The position numbers were made by a program, and so were the translations under genes. The notes under the pieces were generated by a model, which saw only the letters and a program-made list of their open reading frames with translations, did no database searches and was not told the origin of the DNA. Below, piece by piece: positions 34,549 to 47,255 of a stretch of 64,000 nt of DNA. The DNA lies in NCBI GenBank assembly GCA_954871525.1, contig OX940864.1:9976001-10040000 (forward strand), given 5' to 3'. The stretch comes from Parietaria judaica. Its lineage: Eukaryota > Streptophyta > Magnoliopsida > Rosales > Urticaceae. Every line of letters begins with the position of its first letter. Position 1 is the stretch's first letter.

Positions 34549-35994
34549 TTGCTCTGTTCCTAAAACCCGTTAAACCCTAGCTTTGGCTTAGCACGTGTGA
34601 TTCATAGTCCTCCTCTGTTTTCTTCTTCTTCTTCTTCAGTATACTATAAATGTCTTATATATATATATATATATTTACATATTTAATCTTCTAAGTTCTA
34701 ACAATATTGAAATTAATAGAAATGATTATCTTATCCAGGTATTATTTATATATATTATTAGTAACTTAATTAATGGGCAAATTGAATTTCTATGCTCAAT
34801 AATAAAAATATATATAAACAATCTGAATTTTCGAAGGATTCCGTAAAAAAAATCGATAATTTCCGTCAAATTCATATCATGTAGAGTGTTTGTATCTTCA
34901 TAAGTTCATATTCATCCTTTAGAATTTTATTTTGAAGATAAAATAAAACTTTTCTTCAACTTCGATATAGAATATTGATATAGTTTTTAAAGTTAAGTTT
35001 GAATATATATTATTAAGCATAGTTTTCAAACATATTGAGCGTATTGATAGTTTGATACTAATTTTCCCTTATTTATGTTTTGTACTGAATTTATTAAAGT
35101 CGACATCTATCACATCATGTTAATTATGGTATCACTCTAATATTTCAATCTTACATGTAAGAAAGTTGACATGATTAATAAATAATGTGTAAGAAATAAT
35201 ATGATTAATGTGTTAATATATTATTACCAGATACTATGCTAACTTTTTAAGCGCAAAGTGATGTCGCAACTCACAACTATTGAATTGATGAACACCTTTC
35301 ACTAACTTCAACAGCATTATCAATTTGACCCCTAAAAATAATATTTTATCAAATTGATCCCCCAAAACAGTTAAATTTGACCCCAAACTAAAACTGTAAG
35401 AATATAGCATGAGTGTAAAATCTATTAGTCAAAATCAAGGGAGAATGATTATGCTTAGTAGCATTCCATGATTGAATCGCGGCATAATCGCCAATACTCT
35501 CTGCTCGGAATCGATATCCATGGCTTCAATGAAGGAACTGCCACCGTGGATGACGGCCCTATTCTGCAAAGAACGACAAGATAGCATAAGTTTTGACCAG
35601 AAGTTCGAATTAATGGCTAGAAAATTATTTTAAAAATAATAATAAAATGTCCCCCGAACTTCGCTTGTTGGTACATGAACTTTCATTTTAGTACAAATAC
35701 CCGTTCTGTTATGAAATATTAATATAAAATCGCTATCCTTGTGACCACGGTAATGGTAAAATATGAAATTTTCTGTTGTCGCTTTTTATATTTATAATAC
35801 TATTGATAATTTAACAATAAATAAAGTCGCGCAAACAACGAATTTCATTATTTTTGCATTGAAGATGAGGTATTCGGCACCAAAATGGAAGTTCAGAGTT
35901 GTAAATATTTAAGTAAAATTGAGATCATTCTGCTAATTACTCTCAACAACTATATCATTCTGTTAATTACTAAACTAACTAGCAAGTGGATATG
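34549..35994. other. intergenic DNA with one exon-like orphan segment
   Basis: Mostly AT-rich. On the minus strand 35572-35455 stands out: TTCTTTGCAG is followed by an open, codon-like stretch reading RAVIHGGSSFIEAMDIDSEQ and then RVLAIMPRFNHGML. I do not recognise it. It could be a gene relic or an alternative 3' exon. 35320-35400 has AATTTGACCCC/AATTGATCCCCC repeats typical of short Mutator-like relics. Confidence 0.4.
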
Positions 35995-38900
35995 TCAGAT
36001 CACCTTTTTCCGGTTAGAAGCCCGTGTGCGGAAACAGCTATAGACGACCGAGAAATACCAGAGAGGACGTTTCTGTAGTGCGGCAACACTACTTGTCCTG
36101 AAACATGACAATTCGAAGTATTCAAGTTTACGGAGCACCTCAACAGTTTGATGTGTGGTATGAGGCCACAAGCATATAAATTAGGAAACTATCTAAATAA
36201 AAATGTTACGGATACGTATTTCTCACCCGGAGTCATGAAGTTGCTGTGGAGAAACGAAACCATGAAAGATGAACTTTCTTTGCTTGTGTCCTTTCTCGTT
36301 AGACTATTATGAGAAGAATCGGTTACATCATCGTGACACGACTTGGCATCAAACCATATGCCCGACGGAAACCTTCTTGGCTTGATCAATCGAAGGAAGA
36401 CCTTGACATAAGGCGTGGCATGAATGAAGGATATTGTGGCTCCGATAAGTACAGAGACGAGGTTAATAGTTGTGTCCAAGATGCTAAAGAAGATGTAGAA
36501 AACCAAAGTCGTCGGTAATAGAAGCAGGAGTGGCGTGAACAGAAGGGACCCAACCACGTGCTGCTTTACAGTGTAGTCGTAGCTATCTAATCTCTGACGA
36601 AGAGGATTCCACTTTTGCCCTCTGGAAAAAAAAATCCCGTGAAGTTTAGAAAAGATAGTAAGAATCTTGAATGTAAATGACAAAGATTTAAGATTATAAG
36701 TGTTGACGAATAGTACTAGTTGGGTAATTTCATGATCCGAAAATATACAAATCGATAATAATCCGAAACATTTTCTAATATAGTGGAAGTAAACGACCCA
36801 AGAATTAGAAAAATGAGGCAACTAAACCCAGTATTCGTAATAATAATACCTTTTTTACATTTATTAACAGAAAAGGCAACAGAGCATCAAAACACGAACA
36901 CGAGGTCTCTCCGCATTTTCGAATACATGTCATTTACAAACTACCCCTTTATTTGAGAGCAAAATCTCTAACTACATAGAATGAGAAAAAAAAAATCACG
37001 AACAATACCTGAAAAGGCGCCACAGAGAGGCAATCACTTGTATCTGCGTCGAGTACAAGACCGAGATCAAGCTATGAATAGTCGACACGTGTATCGTGGC
37101 TAAAGAAATAAAATCTATGACCACTGCAAAAGGTATAGTTGCACCAAAAACAATACCCAATATAGCAAGGCCTTTTATGAATAGAGTCAAATTGGAACCC
37201 ACGAAAACCCAAAGCGTTGACCAAATCTGGATCGCGGTAAGAGATATGATGCCAAGTACTTCTGCCAACTCTGTGTTTAGCTTAAACCCGGCAGGCACTC
37301 CCATCAGCCAAACACATCCCGAACGCAATAACTCATTCGTAAAATCCTCGGAAAAATCAATAATCAATGAACTGGCAGATTCGGCGTAACACAAGATTGC
37401 AAACCCTAGAAAATTTCCCAAAATGACATCAGCTGCTAGACTTGACCATATGAAATGCCTCTGCAGAGCAGCTTTCTCAGCATATTCAGCACATGATTGG
37501 GACCTTCGTCATTGAAGAAGAAATGTCAGATCCAAAGCAAATTAAGGGGCAAGACCGGTGCCCATTTTCCGGTTTTTCAAAGCTAAAATCCGGTACCGGC
37601 TTTTCAAACCATTACTATTTTTTATTTTTTAAATACAGCAACCTCCCATTTTCTAAGAAATATAAATGAAAAATAAATAAAATCCAAAAAATTACATGCC
37701 ATTGTTTATATTCCAAATAAAAATAGCATGCTTAAATAATAATATAACGCTCAGCTAAATTATAAATATAGAGAAAAAAAAAACACTGAAACTAAAATAT
37801 TAAAAACATTTACCATAAACAGTTTAGAAACTTTTACGGCTAAAAAACCGGACAGGACTTTTCCAAACAGATGAGTCTTGAACACCTAAGCCATAGATAA
37901 CAATTAACTGTTATTCTAACAATCTCCTAGTTCTCACCCAGCGCACTTGTAGAAATCTAAACTATTCTACACAGGTTAAAAACAATTGAAATACAAACCG
38001 TGTTCTAAAAAAGAAACACCGCAATGATATGATTATGCTTCAAAAAGATTTGGGTTCCCCTAATATGAAAATTCCTTAACCAAAATATAAATACTTATAG
38101 GAATATCATCAAAATTTATTAGAACATAAGAACTAGTAAACTTAGATGGAAAGTTAAAATTACCGAATTCCCCTAATATGGAGGGAGATTGGCCAATACA
38201 AGATTTGGGAGCAGCGGAATTGAACGTTTAGCCAGGTATAGTTGAATATGTTTGTCGATGTGTTGTGTATCCATGATCTTGATCCATAATTCAAGAGATT
38301 GTGAAGGGTTTGAAGTATGACATACAATACAGTGAACAACGAAGCTACCGAAATAGCAAATACATGCCACAAAAATGCAAAAAACCTGCAAGGAAACCAT
38401 TACCTCAGCATTAAATTTAATTGCATTTCACAGTATGATGTATGTAGGAAAGCCGTTGAAATCGTACCATGAAAAATATCCCTTGGGATTGAACTGTTTC
38501 TGGAATAATATCCGAGCAGCCATGACACTATTAAGTCCCAATATGACAGTTTCCTGTAAATGGGAACGAAAGAAAAAAGTAAATTAAAAATGAAAACTAT
38601 CGGACCTAGACCACTGAAATATTTCTAGATGTTGTTTACCATCTCACATAATGGCTGCTTTCGGTGAAGTTTGTCAACCCAATTGGGGTTTGTTCGAGGA
38701 GCTTTCTCTTTTTCAGCTGAATTCCGATAGTATATCGAGAAATGGTGGCCACCATAGGTTGGTACCTCATAGATTATCAACTAAAAATCAAACCAGAAGA
38801 TCTGTATGAATAACTGTAAACAAATACTGTCTTGAATAAAAGAAAGAAAAAAAACAACTTGACCAAAAGCAAACATGACTTACATACGTGAACATCACAT

Positions 38901-39978
38901 TGTGATTCTGTGCAACCATTCCACCGGATGTAATGCAATTTAGGGATCCAAAAAGCTTCTCTTCCAAACCTTTCTTGCGACATACAAACAAGGTTGATAT
39001 AATTGCTTCCAGTAGTCGTATGGGCATCAACATTTCCACTAGTTGAAGGCTTCAACCTACGATCTTCGTTTTCCGCTCTTTCCGATGAGCCGTTTGTGCC
39101 AATATCAGCACTATAATGACCCAATAAAGAGAACACTGATTTCTCCTGTAATAATACTGCCATTTTCTCGTTTGTTTCACGGAGTAATCCCTGATAAAGA
39201 GTAAGCATATAATTTCGTCAAACAGTCATTCAAAACAAAACCCCATTTCATTGAAATAACTAATAAATTTATTTTATCTCTACACTCAACATGTACTGTG
39301 TTATGGATCGGATCCTCACTTGGGTAAGACTAACCGAAGGAGAATCCGCAACGAGGAGCTTAGTGGAAACTCGGTCTCAGATTATGGCAACCGGAACGTA
39401 AGAGGGAGACAACAGCTCCCTTTATGAGATCAAGATCTCGGGTCGTAACATGTTTACACCTAAAGTAACCTATTTAAAATGTGAAGAGAAACACGGGGAA
39501 GAAGCTTAAACCTAGTTCCACATTCAAGCTTAAACATAGTGAAAACATTATACATTGATCAAGCTCAACAAAATGGTCCCTGAAATGATCCAAATTCACC
39601 TCAACTCAAAGCTCATACACATACATACACTAAACAGACATAATTTGCAGCTAAAATCTCTGAACCAAAAGAGCTCTATAGCTATACCAAATCGTCTAGT
39701 TAGTACAAAGAACACGTTTAACCAATAAATTTATCGTAATTTGTCATGCAGATTTGCTAAGAAAGAACCAACTTTCGGTGGATTTCGTTGATTTTTGGTA
39801 CCTGAAGATCGAGTTGCGAATCGGGAAGACACTCTTGGTTGCAGGAAAACGCCACGATGACATCCACAGAGTCCGCAGAAGAAGAGACGAACCAGCCGAA
39901 CAACGAGGCGTCGGAGATCGGTGGCTCGGCAAGCGAGAGGTCCTTCGGCCACCAAATCCTGCACTTTCGGGGCTTCAT
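35995..39978 (-). CDS. PIGQ: PIG-Q/GPI1 subunit of the GPI N-acetylglucosaminyltransferase (8 exons, 639 aa)
   Basis: Part of the ER membrane complex that transfers GlcNAc to phosphatidylinositol, the first step of GPI-anchor synthesis. Exons: 39978-39802, 39190-38888, 38780-38640, 38553-38468, 38385-38164, 37503-37009, 36621-36227, 36095-35995. All are GT-AG and the phases close to 1920 nt. The start MKPRKCRIWWPKDLS and FGWFVSSSADSVDVIVAF, then CDVHLIIYEVPTYGGHHFS, match plant Gpi1 proteins. The C-terminal half holds the hydrophobic Gpi1 domain with several membrane segments (AADVILGNFLGFAILCYAES, GVPAGFKLN, SLLFTPLLLLLPTTLVFYIF) and YVKVFLRLIKPRRFPSGIWF. It is longer than the Arabidopsis protein I recall (about 560 aa), mainly in the loop after the N-terminus. 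BPG2, its Arabidopsis neighbour, lies 16 kb downstream on the same strand. Confidence 0.9.
37540..37890. repeat. ACCGG-rich repeat in a PIG-Q intron
   Basis: AAGACCGGTGCCC and CCGGTACCGG near the left end (37551-37600) face AAAAAACCGGACAGG near 37845. The middle is AT-rich. It resembles the hAT-type non-autonomous repeats in the window, but no target duplication was found. Confidence 0.35.
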
Positions 39979-40302
39979 TTCCTCCTAATCGTGCTCAGGA
40001 GAGGAGTTTCAAGCAACAGTCGATCGAATCCGACGCCATGGTTGGACTCCGGAGCTCCGAGTGAAGTGAGGGCTCGCGGAAAGCATCAATGGCGTCGACG
40101 GGCCGTGAAACGCAGCGTTTTGATGGGCACTTCATTACAATTCGTAATTATTTCATTTTATTTCATTTCATTTCCTAAAAATATTAATTAGTTAATAATA
40201 GCATTGAAATTTACTTATTTATACATAATTGATACTTTACGTTTTAGTCAATTTGAATAATAATTAAAAAAATACCGGAAAACATATATATATGTGTGTG
40301 TG

Positions 40303-40336
<34 letters not shown>

Positions 40337-40682
40337 CCGGATGTACATTACTTTATAGCAATGTTTCAATTACGGTATTTTTATAGAAACTGGGTATTAG
40401 TACCGCTTGACACGATGGCGTCATTACTAGTACGTTTCATTTTGGGTTTAATTACGTTTTTGATCTTTTACACTGCATTTACCGCATATAAAATACACGC
40501 GTGAATCTAACAAATATTAGAACTTATACTCATAAATTTGTTGCAAAAAATGTTTTTTTTTTTTCCTTCTCTATCTTGCTAATATATTATTTGATCTTTT
40601 GACGATATAATACAAATATTGCATTTAACGTTTTCCCTCAAAAATTTATGTATATGGCTGCGATTCATTTATTCCTCTAAAG
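39979..40682. other. PIG-Q upstream region with AT microsatellite
   Basis: Holds the PIG-Q leader and promoter side, a mixed (AT)/(GT) microsatellite at 40283-40335, and AT-rich DNA up to the hAT MITE. Its last 8 bases (CTCTAAAG) are the left target duplication of that MITE. Confidence 0.55.
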
Positions 40683-40977
40683 TAGTGCTGAAACTGCCGA
40701 CGTCGCGACGGGTCGCGGCGAAGTCGCCGGAAATCGCGAAACATGGCGTCGCGACGGGTCGTGGTTCCGAGAGTCGCGATCGTCGCGACGTTGAGCGAGC
40801 GAGAGAGAGAGAGACACAGACTGAGAGAGAGAGGGGGAGAGAGGGACTCGTCGCCACGGCTCGAGCTCATCGCGAATCATCGCCATCGCCACCCTTCCCG
40901 TCGCGACGATCGCGATCTCCACCCTTCCCGTCGCGACGATCGCGACGCCCTCCTCCGCGTCGGCAGTTGCAGCTCTA
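40683..40977. mobile_element. 295-bp non-autonomous hAT element (MITE)
   Basis: The 8-bp direct repeat CTCTAAAG lies at 40675-40682 and 40978-40985. The termini are inverted repeats: left TAGTGCTGAAACTGCCGACG, right (reverse complement) TAGAGCTGCAACTGCCGACG. The interior is very GC-rich and packed with the TCGCGA palindrome, with a GA run in the middle. The ends match those of the 4439-bp hAT element at 41888-46326 in both terminus and TCGCGA content, so that element's transposase is a likely mobiliser. The open frames across it are by-products of its GC content. Confidence 0.88.
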
Positions 40978-40985
40978 CTCTAAAG

Positions 40986-41879
40986 GGTTGAAGTGGCCAT
41001 GTCAAATCCGCAAATTGGCTGCGATTGCGGACCGGTCCGGCCCAATTGACTTCTCGGGGATTAGTCAGCCTTAGAGTTAGGACTATGGATGGGAAAAGTT
41101 AAATAAGATTATAGCTCGCTCCAAAGTTTGTTATTGATAAAGAGTAAGACTATAGCTGGCTCCTTCTATGCCTATCCATGGATTCACATTCACTAGTTTT
41201 TTTTTTCTTTTTAGGTGTCTCGATTAGAACTTAGAACATTATTCATATAATAGGTTTAACTTTTGAACCGAAGACCCCTATTACGCTTCAAGTTACGTTT
41301 CTTATCATGTTTTATATATTGGATCCGATCAGTTTCTGGTTGTATTAGTACTAAAAACCAATTACTCGAGAGTCGAGACACAAAAAAGCAATTATAAAGC
41401 GCTATAATAACGATATATCATCACCTTAGTTACTTGACAAATACTTCTTAGTTATTTTTTACACCCTCCGCTTTCATTTTTAGTTTCTTTTTTAGATTTG
41501 AGGGTATATTTTAATTGTTTTTAACATTTAAGTGTATTTTTTTTTATCAAAAATAAATATTGGGGGTATAAAAAAACAAATTTCCCTATATCATTTAATT
41601 AAATATCTTCTTCTTTTTTTCTTTTTGTCTCTCCTAGTTTTGCAGTCAAAATCAATATGACAATTTTGAGTTATGTCCTAATTCCTATCATGCTTCATTT
41701 AACTAAAAACCTAAGGAACTCCACAAAATTAAACCATAATTTACTCAACTTAAAATTTACTTTTTTCATGGTCACTGTTAAATTGAAATCATTGATATTA
41801 TATATTGGCATTTGATACATACATGTGTGGGTTAAACCCTAGAAGTATATATTTATCTTCCTAATTTGACAATTAAGTG
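40986..41879. other. AT-rich spacer between two hAT elements
   Basis: No gene seen. TAGCTCGCTCC and TAGCTGGCTCC with a nearby AAGACTATAG/TAAGATTATAG motif (41108-41165) form a small local duplication. The rest is AT-rich. Confidence 0.5.
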
Positions 41880-42506
41880 TGCATTATTAGAGCTGAAAGT
41901 CACGACGTCGTGACCGGTCGCGACCAAATCGCCAAAAAGCGCGACTGTTCCGGTCGCGACGCGTCGCGACTCGTGCAGTCGCGACGACTCGCGATTTGTC
42001 GCGACTCGCTGGGCGTTGTTTGTGGCAAATGTACCTGTTTTCTTGAAATGTTTATTTTTAGTACTTTTTACCCGAATTTAATTATCAAACTTTATTAATT
42101 ATTTCAAAATATTATTTAAGTATGTTAATTATTTAAAATTATTATCTCTAAGTTATTTTTTTCAAAATTAATATTTAAGTATGTTATAATTTATTATTTT
42201 GTAACATAATAATAATCTTGTTTTTTATTGTTAATTTTTAATTTGTAACATATGTTAATAAATATTAGTTTGTAACATATTAATAATTTTAACAAATTTC
42301 ATTAACATATAAATAAATATGATAAGATGAGATATTAAAAAAAAAAGTTGTATTATTCATTGTGAATATTACAATAAGGTGGAAGAAAGCTGTAAATATT
42401 CAGTGTAAATATTACAAGATGCCTCACTAAAACCTCTCTTGTAAAACCCTCCTTAGGGACATAAAACCAAGAGAGGAAAGAGCACATCATTGGCGGTTAC
42501 ATTGCG

Positions 42507-45500
42507 TCACTCGGGATACAAGGCGTTAAACCTTTCAGTCATTAGCTCCAGTTCGGTTTGGTCGGACAGTTCGGCAATCACCGGGTTGTGGTACAACAAA
42601 TCATTCAACACCACTATTTGCTCGACGTGTGTGTTGGTGGTTGACGCCCTCCGGTCGTTTATGACGTACTGAGCCGTACTGAATGCGCTCTCCGAAGCAA
42701 CGCTTGAAATGGGGATGGACAGTATATCCCTCGCCATTCTCGCCAATATCGGGAATCTGTCCCGTTGATTCTTCCACCACTTTATGACATCGAACTCGCC
42801 TGAATCGTCCTCGAACCGTAGGCCGTAGTATCGCTTAACTTCTGCCGGTGCGCCCTCCGGTATGTCCGCCCGTGGCGGTCCCGTGCTGGATTCCCCTGCT
42901 TCCCCGCGATCTATCCGTTGCCTGAGTCTCCGGCTAAACGCTAGTCCCGTCTTCGTTGGGCTCTCCATCACTGTCCTTTGCTCTTCCTGTGCGTTGAACT
43001 GTGGGAACCGGGCGTTGTATTCACTGTACAATGCAAAAAAAGGCTTCGTTAACAACGTTAATATAATTCTGGTAATCCACCCCGAGGTTTTCCCCGCAGG
43101 CTAACATCATTGCCCCCCAAGTAAACGAAAAACGGGGATCAAGTATAGCACCGAAGCAAAACGAAAACGGGAGTGGATCCCAGTAAGTTTGGTATTTTGT
43201 AATCATCCCCGGAATAATGGGAGAAATAATAGGGTCATTTTCAAATTCTTTGAAAGCACACGTAATTTGGTAAAGACCCGAAAGACCGTGGTTTAAAGAG
43301 GGCCTTTTTTGGTTTGAAAAATTTAGCGTAATAGCGTAAAATGGTTTAAGAAATTGGGTAAATTTTTGGGCCGTTTCCCAATCCGCCTCCGTGATCCGGT
43401 TCTGTGGCTCGAGTTCCATCTCGAGGAAGTGGTCTAACGGCAGCCGCTGTCTACAAACAACTGAAACCATTAAATATGTAGAGTTCCAACGTGTATTATT
43501 ATCTAAACCAAACTTGTTAGCGCGGTGATTGTGGTCTTTACAAAACTTTCTCCACCTACCGGTGGTTTGAGGATGCCGGATCCAATCAACAATGCCGCGT
43601 ATTTTATCAAGATGGTTAGCAATTTGATGTTCGCCGGTTCGTGCAATTAAATTTATTATGTGACAAGCACAACGTTGATGTAAAATATTTTTAAATGGCG
43701 AACCGGGCAAACTAGATTCCAAGATTAAAATCGCGGCGTTGTTGTTTGCGGCATTGTCTAAGGTAATGGAAATTACCCGGTTTTGTAAACCCCAATCATT
43801 AAATAATGCAATTAATTTTTCAGCAATGTTTTGCCCGGTATGACGACCCTCGAATGGCGATAGGTTTAAAAGCCTTTGACATGGATTCCACTCGTCGTCT
43901 ACGTAATGGGCGGTCAGACTCATGTAGTCGTTTAAACTTGGACCGCTCCACAGGTCGGTGGTAAAAGCGACGTTTATGCTAGACATTTTAAAAAAATCGA
44001 CCAAAAGGTTTTTTTGCATAGCATATGCGGTTTCCATGTCTTGGGTATAAGTTGTACGGGAAAACTGCTGGTACGTCGGATTAATCCTTTGCATATATCG
44101 GGTATGGTTGGGATTTTCGACAAAACTCAGCGGCACACCCGTAGAAATTATCCATTCGAGGGTCCATTTCCGTAAATTAACTGCAGAAAGGGCACTTACC
44201 TGTGCTGTGTTTACCTCTTCGAGCTGCCCGGTCGGGAAGCATGCTCTTGCGTGTCTTTTCAAGTATCCGGTTCCGAGGTCACCCATCGCGTCTAGTACTT
44301 TGCCGCATTTTTTGCACGTGGCGAGTTTGATGCGTTCGCCATTCTCCAACCGCCGATCTTCGTGGAAAAAATCCCACACTGGGGCCGTGTTTGGTCGTCC
44401 CCACGCCAGGGCCGAAGGAGTTGCGCTGTTAAAACAAAGGAATATTACATCGGATTAATAATAAATTAAGTATTACAAAAAATATTACATTTATTATATC
44501 TTAACATTAATCATATTAATTAAATTAAATTTCATATAGTTAATTAAAAGAGTTAACGAAATTAAAAATGGTATTTTCTATGTGTGGAAATCATTATCAA
44601 GCTCTTTTTGACGGAACTCCCCGAGTTTCCACGGCCAGATCGACTGGAAAGGATGCTATGATCTCGCTTTAGGCCCAAGCTTTTCTAGACAGAACTCCCC
44701 GAGGTTCCCAGGCTAGCTTGGAGGAGATTGCAAAGCAAACCTTATTTAAAAACCAATCTTTCTAAGACACCGTATTCCATTAAGAACTTTATAATAATCA
44801 CCACACATACAAATTACCATTTTTAATCCCGTTAACTTATTAAATCTCAAGAAAATCGTTTCTGGTGTGGAAGATCAGTCGAAACCGCAACCACAGAGCA
44901 TACTAAGACTTTCAAGAGACGTGACAAATTAATTAATTAAACTAAAATAATTAAACTATAATATTTAAGGTTAAAAAATTAAACGAAATTAAATAATTAA
45001 GATAATATGATTAAATGATTATTAAATCTCAAGAAAATCGTTTCTGATGTGGAAGATCAGTCGGAACCGCAACCACAGAGCATACTAAGACTTTCAAGTG
45101 ATTATTATTGAATAATTATTAATAATTAAAAACGGATTAATATTTATTATTTATTAATTATTAATAATTAATTATTTCTAAGTACTAACTTATTAATTAA
45201 TAAATATTAATAATTAATGAAATAAACAAATGAATAAAGGTTATTACCCGGTTGAAGGACGTCGAGCACGTCGAGGACGGGCAACGGAGGCTTCACCGCT
45301 ATCTTGATTGGAAGAACCGCGGTTGTAAACCCCAACATTTGATCCATGGACCGAGGGCGGCGTTTGAAAGTCGTCGGGATCGGCATCGTGGGGGCGTTGA
45401 GTTTGGTCGGGATCGGCATCTTCGGGGCGTTGAGTTTCGTCGGGATCGGCACCTTCGGGACCTTGAGCTCTGTAATCGGCACCTTCCCGAAACATGAGAT

Positions 45501-45798
45501 CGAAAAAAGGATCGTTATTTCCCCCCCTAGATTGAGCCACCGCGTCGACCAACTCTTGGGGCACACGGTCGGGATTGGCGTGGTGCTGGGCCACCGCCCG
45601 GACTAGACTAGGTCTTAGAGACCGTACTGTATCGTCGGGATAATCTGGATTGTGAGGGGAAGGGAATAGTTCTGCCGGTAGCCTAACGGGAATGTAGCCG
45701 TCGGGACAAGTATCCGATGTTCCCCCTTGTAGAAATTGGGGTTGCAAATTCCTGGCCGCCCTTCGACCCCCGGAACTACCGCCGCTTCTTCGAGACAT
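42507..45798 (-). pseudogene. hAT transposase with one frameshift (2 exons, about 822 codons)
   Basis: Exon 1 is 45798-45248, exon 2 is 44425-42507, and the intron is GT-AG with phase closing. The exon 1 product starts MSRRSGGSSGGRRAARN and has acidic DADPDQTQRP-type repeats. Exon 2 begins ATPSALAWGRPNTAPVWDFF, then a BED zinc finger (CKKCGKVLD ... YLKRHARAC), the catalytic region with TTDLWSGPSLNDYMSLTAHY and ITLDNAANNNAAIL, and the C-terminal dimerisation region with VIKWWKNQRDRFPILARMAR and ISSVASESAFSTAQYVINDR. The frame changes in an A7 run at 43035-43041 (plus strand), where the conserved reading needs six. Apart from this base the gene is open end to end. Sequencing error, recent mutation or tolerated slippage are all possible. 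Confidence 0.9.
44847..45104. repeat. two copies of a 77-bp unit in the transposase intron
   Basis: TCTCAAGAAAATCGTTTCTG and the following GTGGAAGATCAGTCG ... CATACTAAGACTTTCAAG occur near 44847-44922 and again near 45026-45101, with only a few differences. Related CCCCGAG(T/G)TTCC units lie at 44618 and 44698. The intron shows no gene. Confidence 0.75.
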
Positions 45799-46334
45799 AT
45801 TAATGAGAGAACTTTAGAAATTGAGAAATTTAGAACTTTGGAACTTTAGAGCTTGAGAGTGGAAAAAACTTTGAGAATTGAGAGAATTTGAGAGAGAGTT
45901 GAGAGATTGTTGGTGAAGAAATGAGGGAGGAAGAGATGGTATTTATAGGGTTTGAGGAGAGAGTGGGGTGGGTGAATAATTATTGTGGTGGGTGAAGTGG
46001 GTGAATAATTGTGAGGAGAAAGTGGGTGAAAAAATATTGAAATTTGAAATTTTAGGGTTGAAATTCGAGTAAAGTGGGTAATAATTGTGGTTGGGTAATA
46101 AATTTCGGGTAAAAAGTGTGTTATTTTCGCCACCAACAAACACAATTTCTCACAACCCTCGGATCGCTGACGTGGCGAGATCCTGGCCATCCATCGCTTC
46201 ACGCGGATCGAGCCCCAGCCGTCGCGATTCAGCCACGTGTCGCGACTGGTCGCGATTTTGGCCCTGCGATCGCGACGCGTCGCGACGATCGCGACTCGGC
46301 CCAAGGCGTCGCCAGCTGCAGCTCTATGCATTAT

Positions 46335-47246
46335 TATAAGATGTAGGACCCACCTTAGGGAATGAAGAAATGGCAACAAACTCAAGTGACAATGAACCTA
46401 AAAAGCTTACATCAAAATCTACCCCACAAATACAAATTCTCTTTTTTGTTGCTATTATCTTTAAAGCAATAATAATATTGTAGATGACACTTGGTATTAG
46501 TGTATGATTATATGTGTCTACCTTTTGGTTGGCATATTCATAATCCATTATAAATACAGTGCGCTCTCTCTCTCTCTCTCTATGTGTTCATAATCCAATC
46601 TCAGCTTTATATGTCGGTGTAATTTACTCTTTAAATTGTATATTTTTTTCTCTTTAAAAAAAGCAATATGTTTGTACATATAAAAAAACATTGTTCCTTC
46701 ACATATTTCAGTATATATATATCAAATGTATTTTGATCAATCGATAATTGATTACAAAAATTTTACAATTAAAAAATTGTTAAGATATAAATTAATGAAA
46801 AAAATAAAAATTGATGAAAAAATATATTGAGAAATGTATTACGTAAAAGTTAAATAAAATGGCCATTTTTAACGCATAAGAAAAAATTTGATACTTTTAA
46901 AAATATAAGCTGAATTTAAGTCTAAAATTAAAACTGGGGGAGCAAAGTGTATTCATATGTAAAGTTCAATGGCCATTATTGCCAATTATTCTATATATGT
47001 CCTCATGTGTCCCGTATCGTCTTTTCACATATTATCAGCGAGTACCGACCTCAACAAACCATGTGTAGAACGCGCATAATTGGGGTTACATGGTACCTAA
47101 GTCGGTCCCACCACCACTTGAAATGCCACGTCATCATTTGAGACATCATATTGACCGTTGGATTAAGTTACACGTTTCAGGCTGATCGTGGATTAGGTGT
47201 TCTCACTTCTCACTAGTCGTGCTCACATGGGAGTGGCCCCACATAA
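46335..47246. other. AT-rich spacer between transposons
   Basis: No gene seen. A (CT)n run lies at 46564-46581. CACGTTTCAGGCTGATCGTGG and ACATGGTACC near 47090-47190 are single-copy-looking DNA, and the last 9 bases (TAATTTTAA, 47247-47255) are the left target duplication of the next element. Confidence 0.5.
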
Positions 47247-47255
47247 TAATTTTAA

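Larger units (their letters stand above)
41888..46326. mobile_element. 4439-bp hAT transposon carrying a transposase gene
   Basis: The 8-bp direct repeat TGCATTAT lies at 41880-41887 and 46327-46334. The ends are inverted: left TAGAGCTGAAAGTCACGACG, right (reverse complement) TAGAGCTGCAGCTGGCGACG. The first and last 120-150 bases are crowded with TCGCGA palindromes, the kind of sub-terminal motif that hAT transposases bind. The interior holds a two-exon transposase gene on the minus strand (42507-45798). TIRs, target-site length and transposase all fit the hAT superfamily. The element would be autonomous if not for the frameshift in the gene. Confidence 0.93.

Noticed and set aside
40619..41074. 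Open frame across the 40.7-kb GC-rich block
   Set aside because: It runs over both ends of a MITE with a target duplication. The frame is a product of GC-rich palindromes and a GA run.
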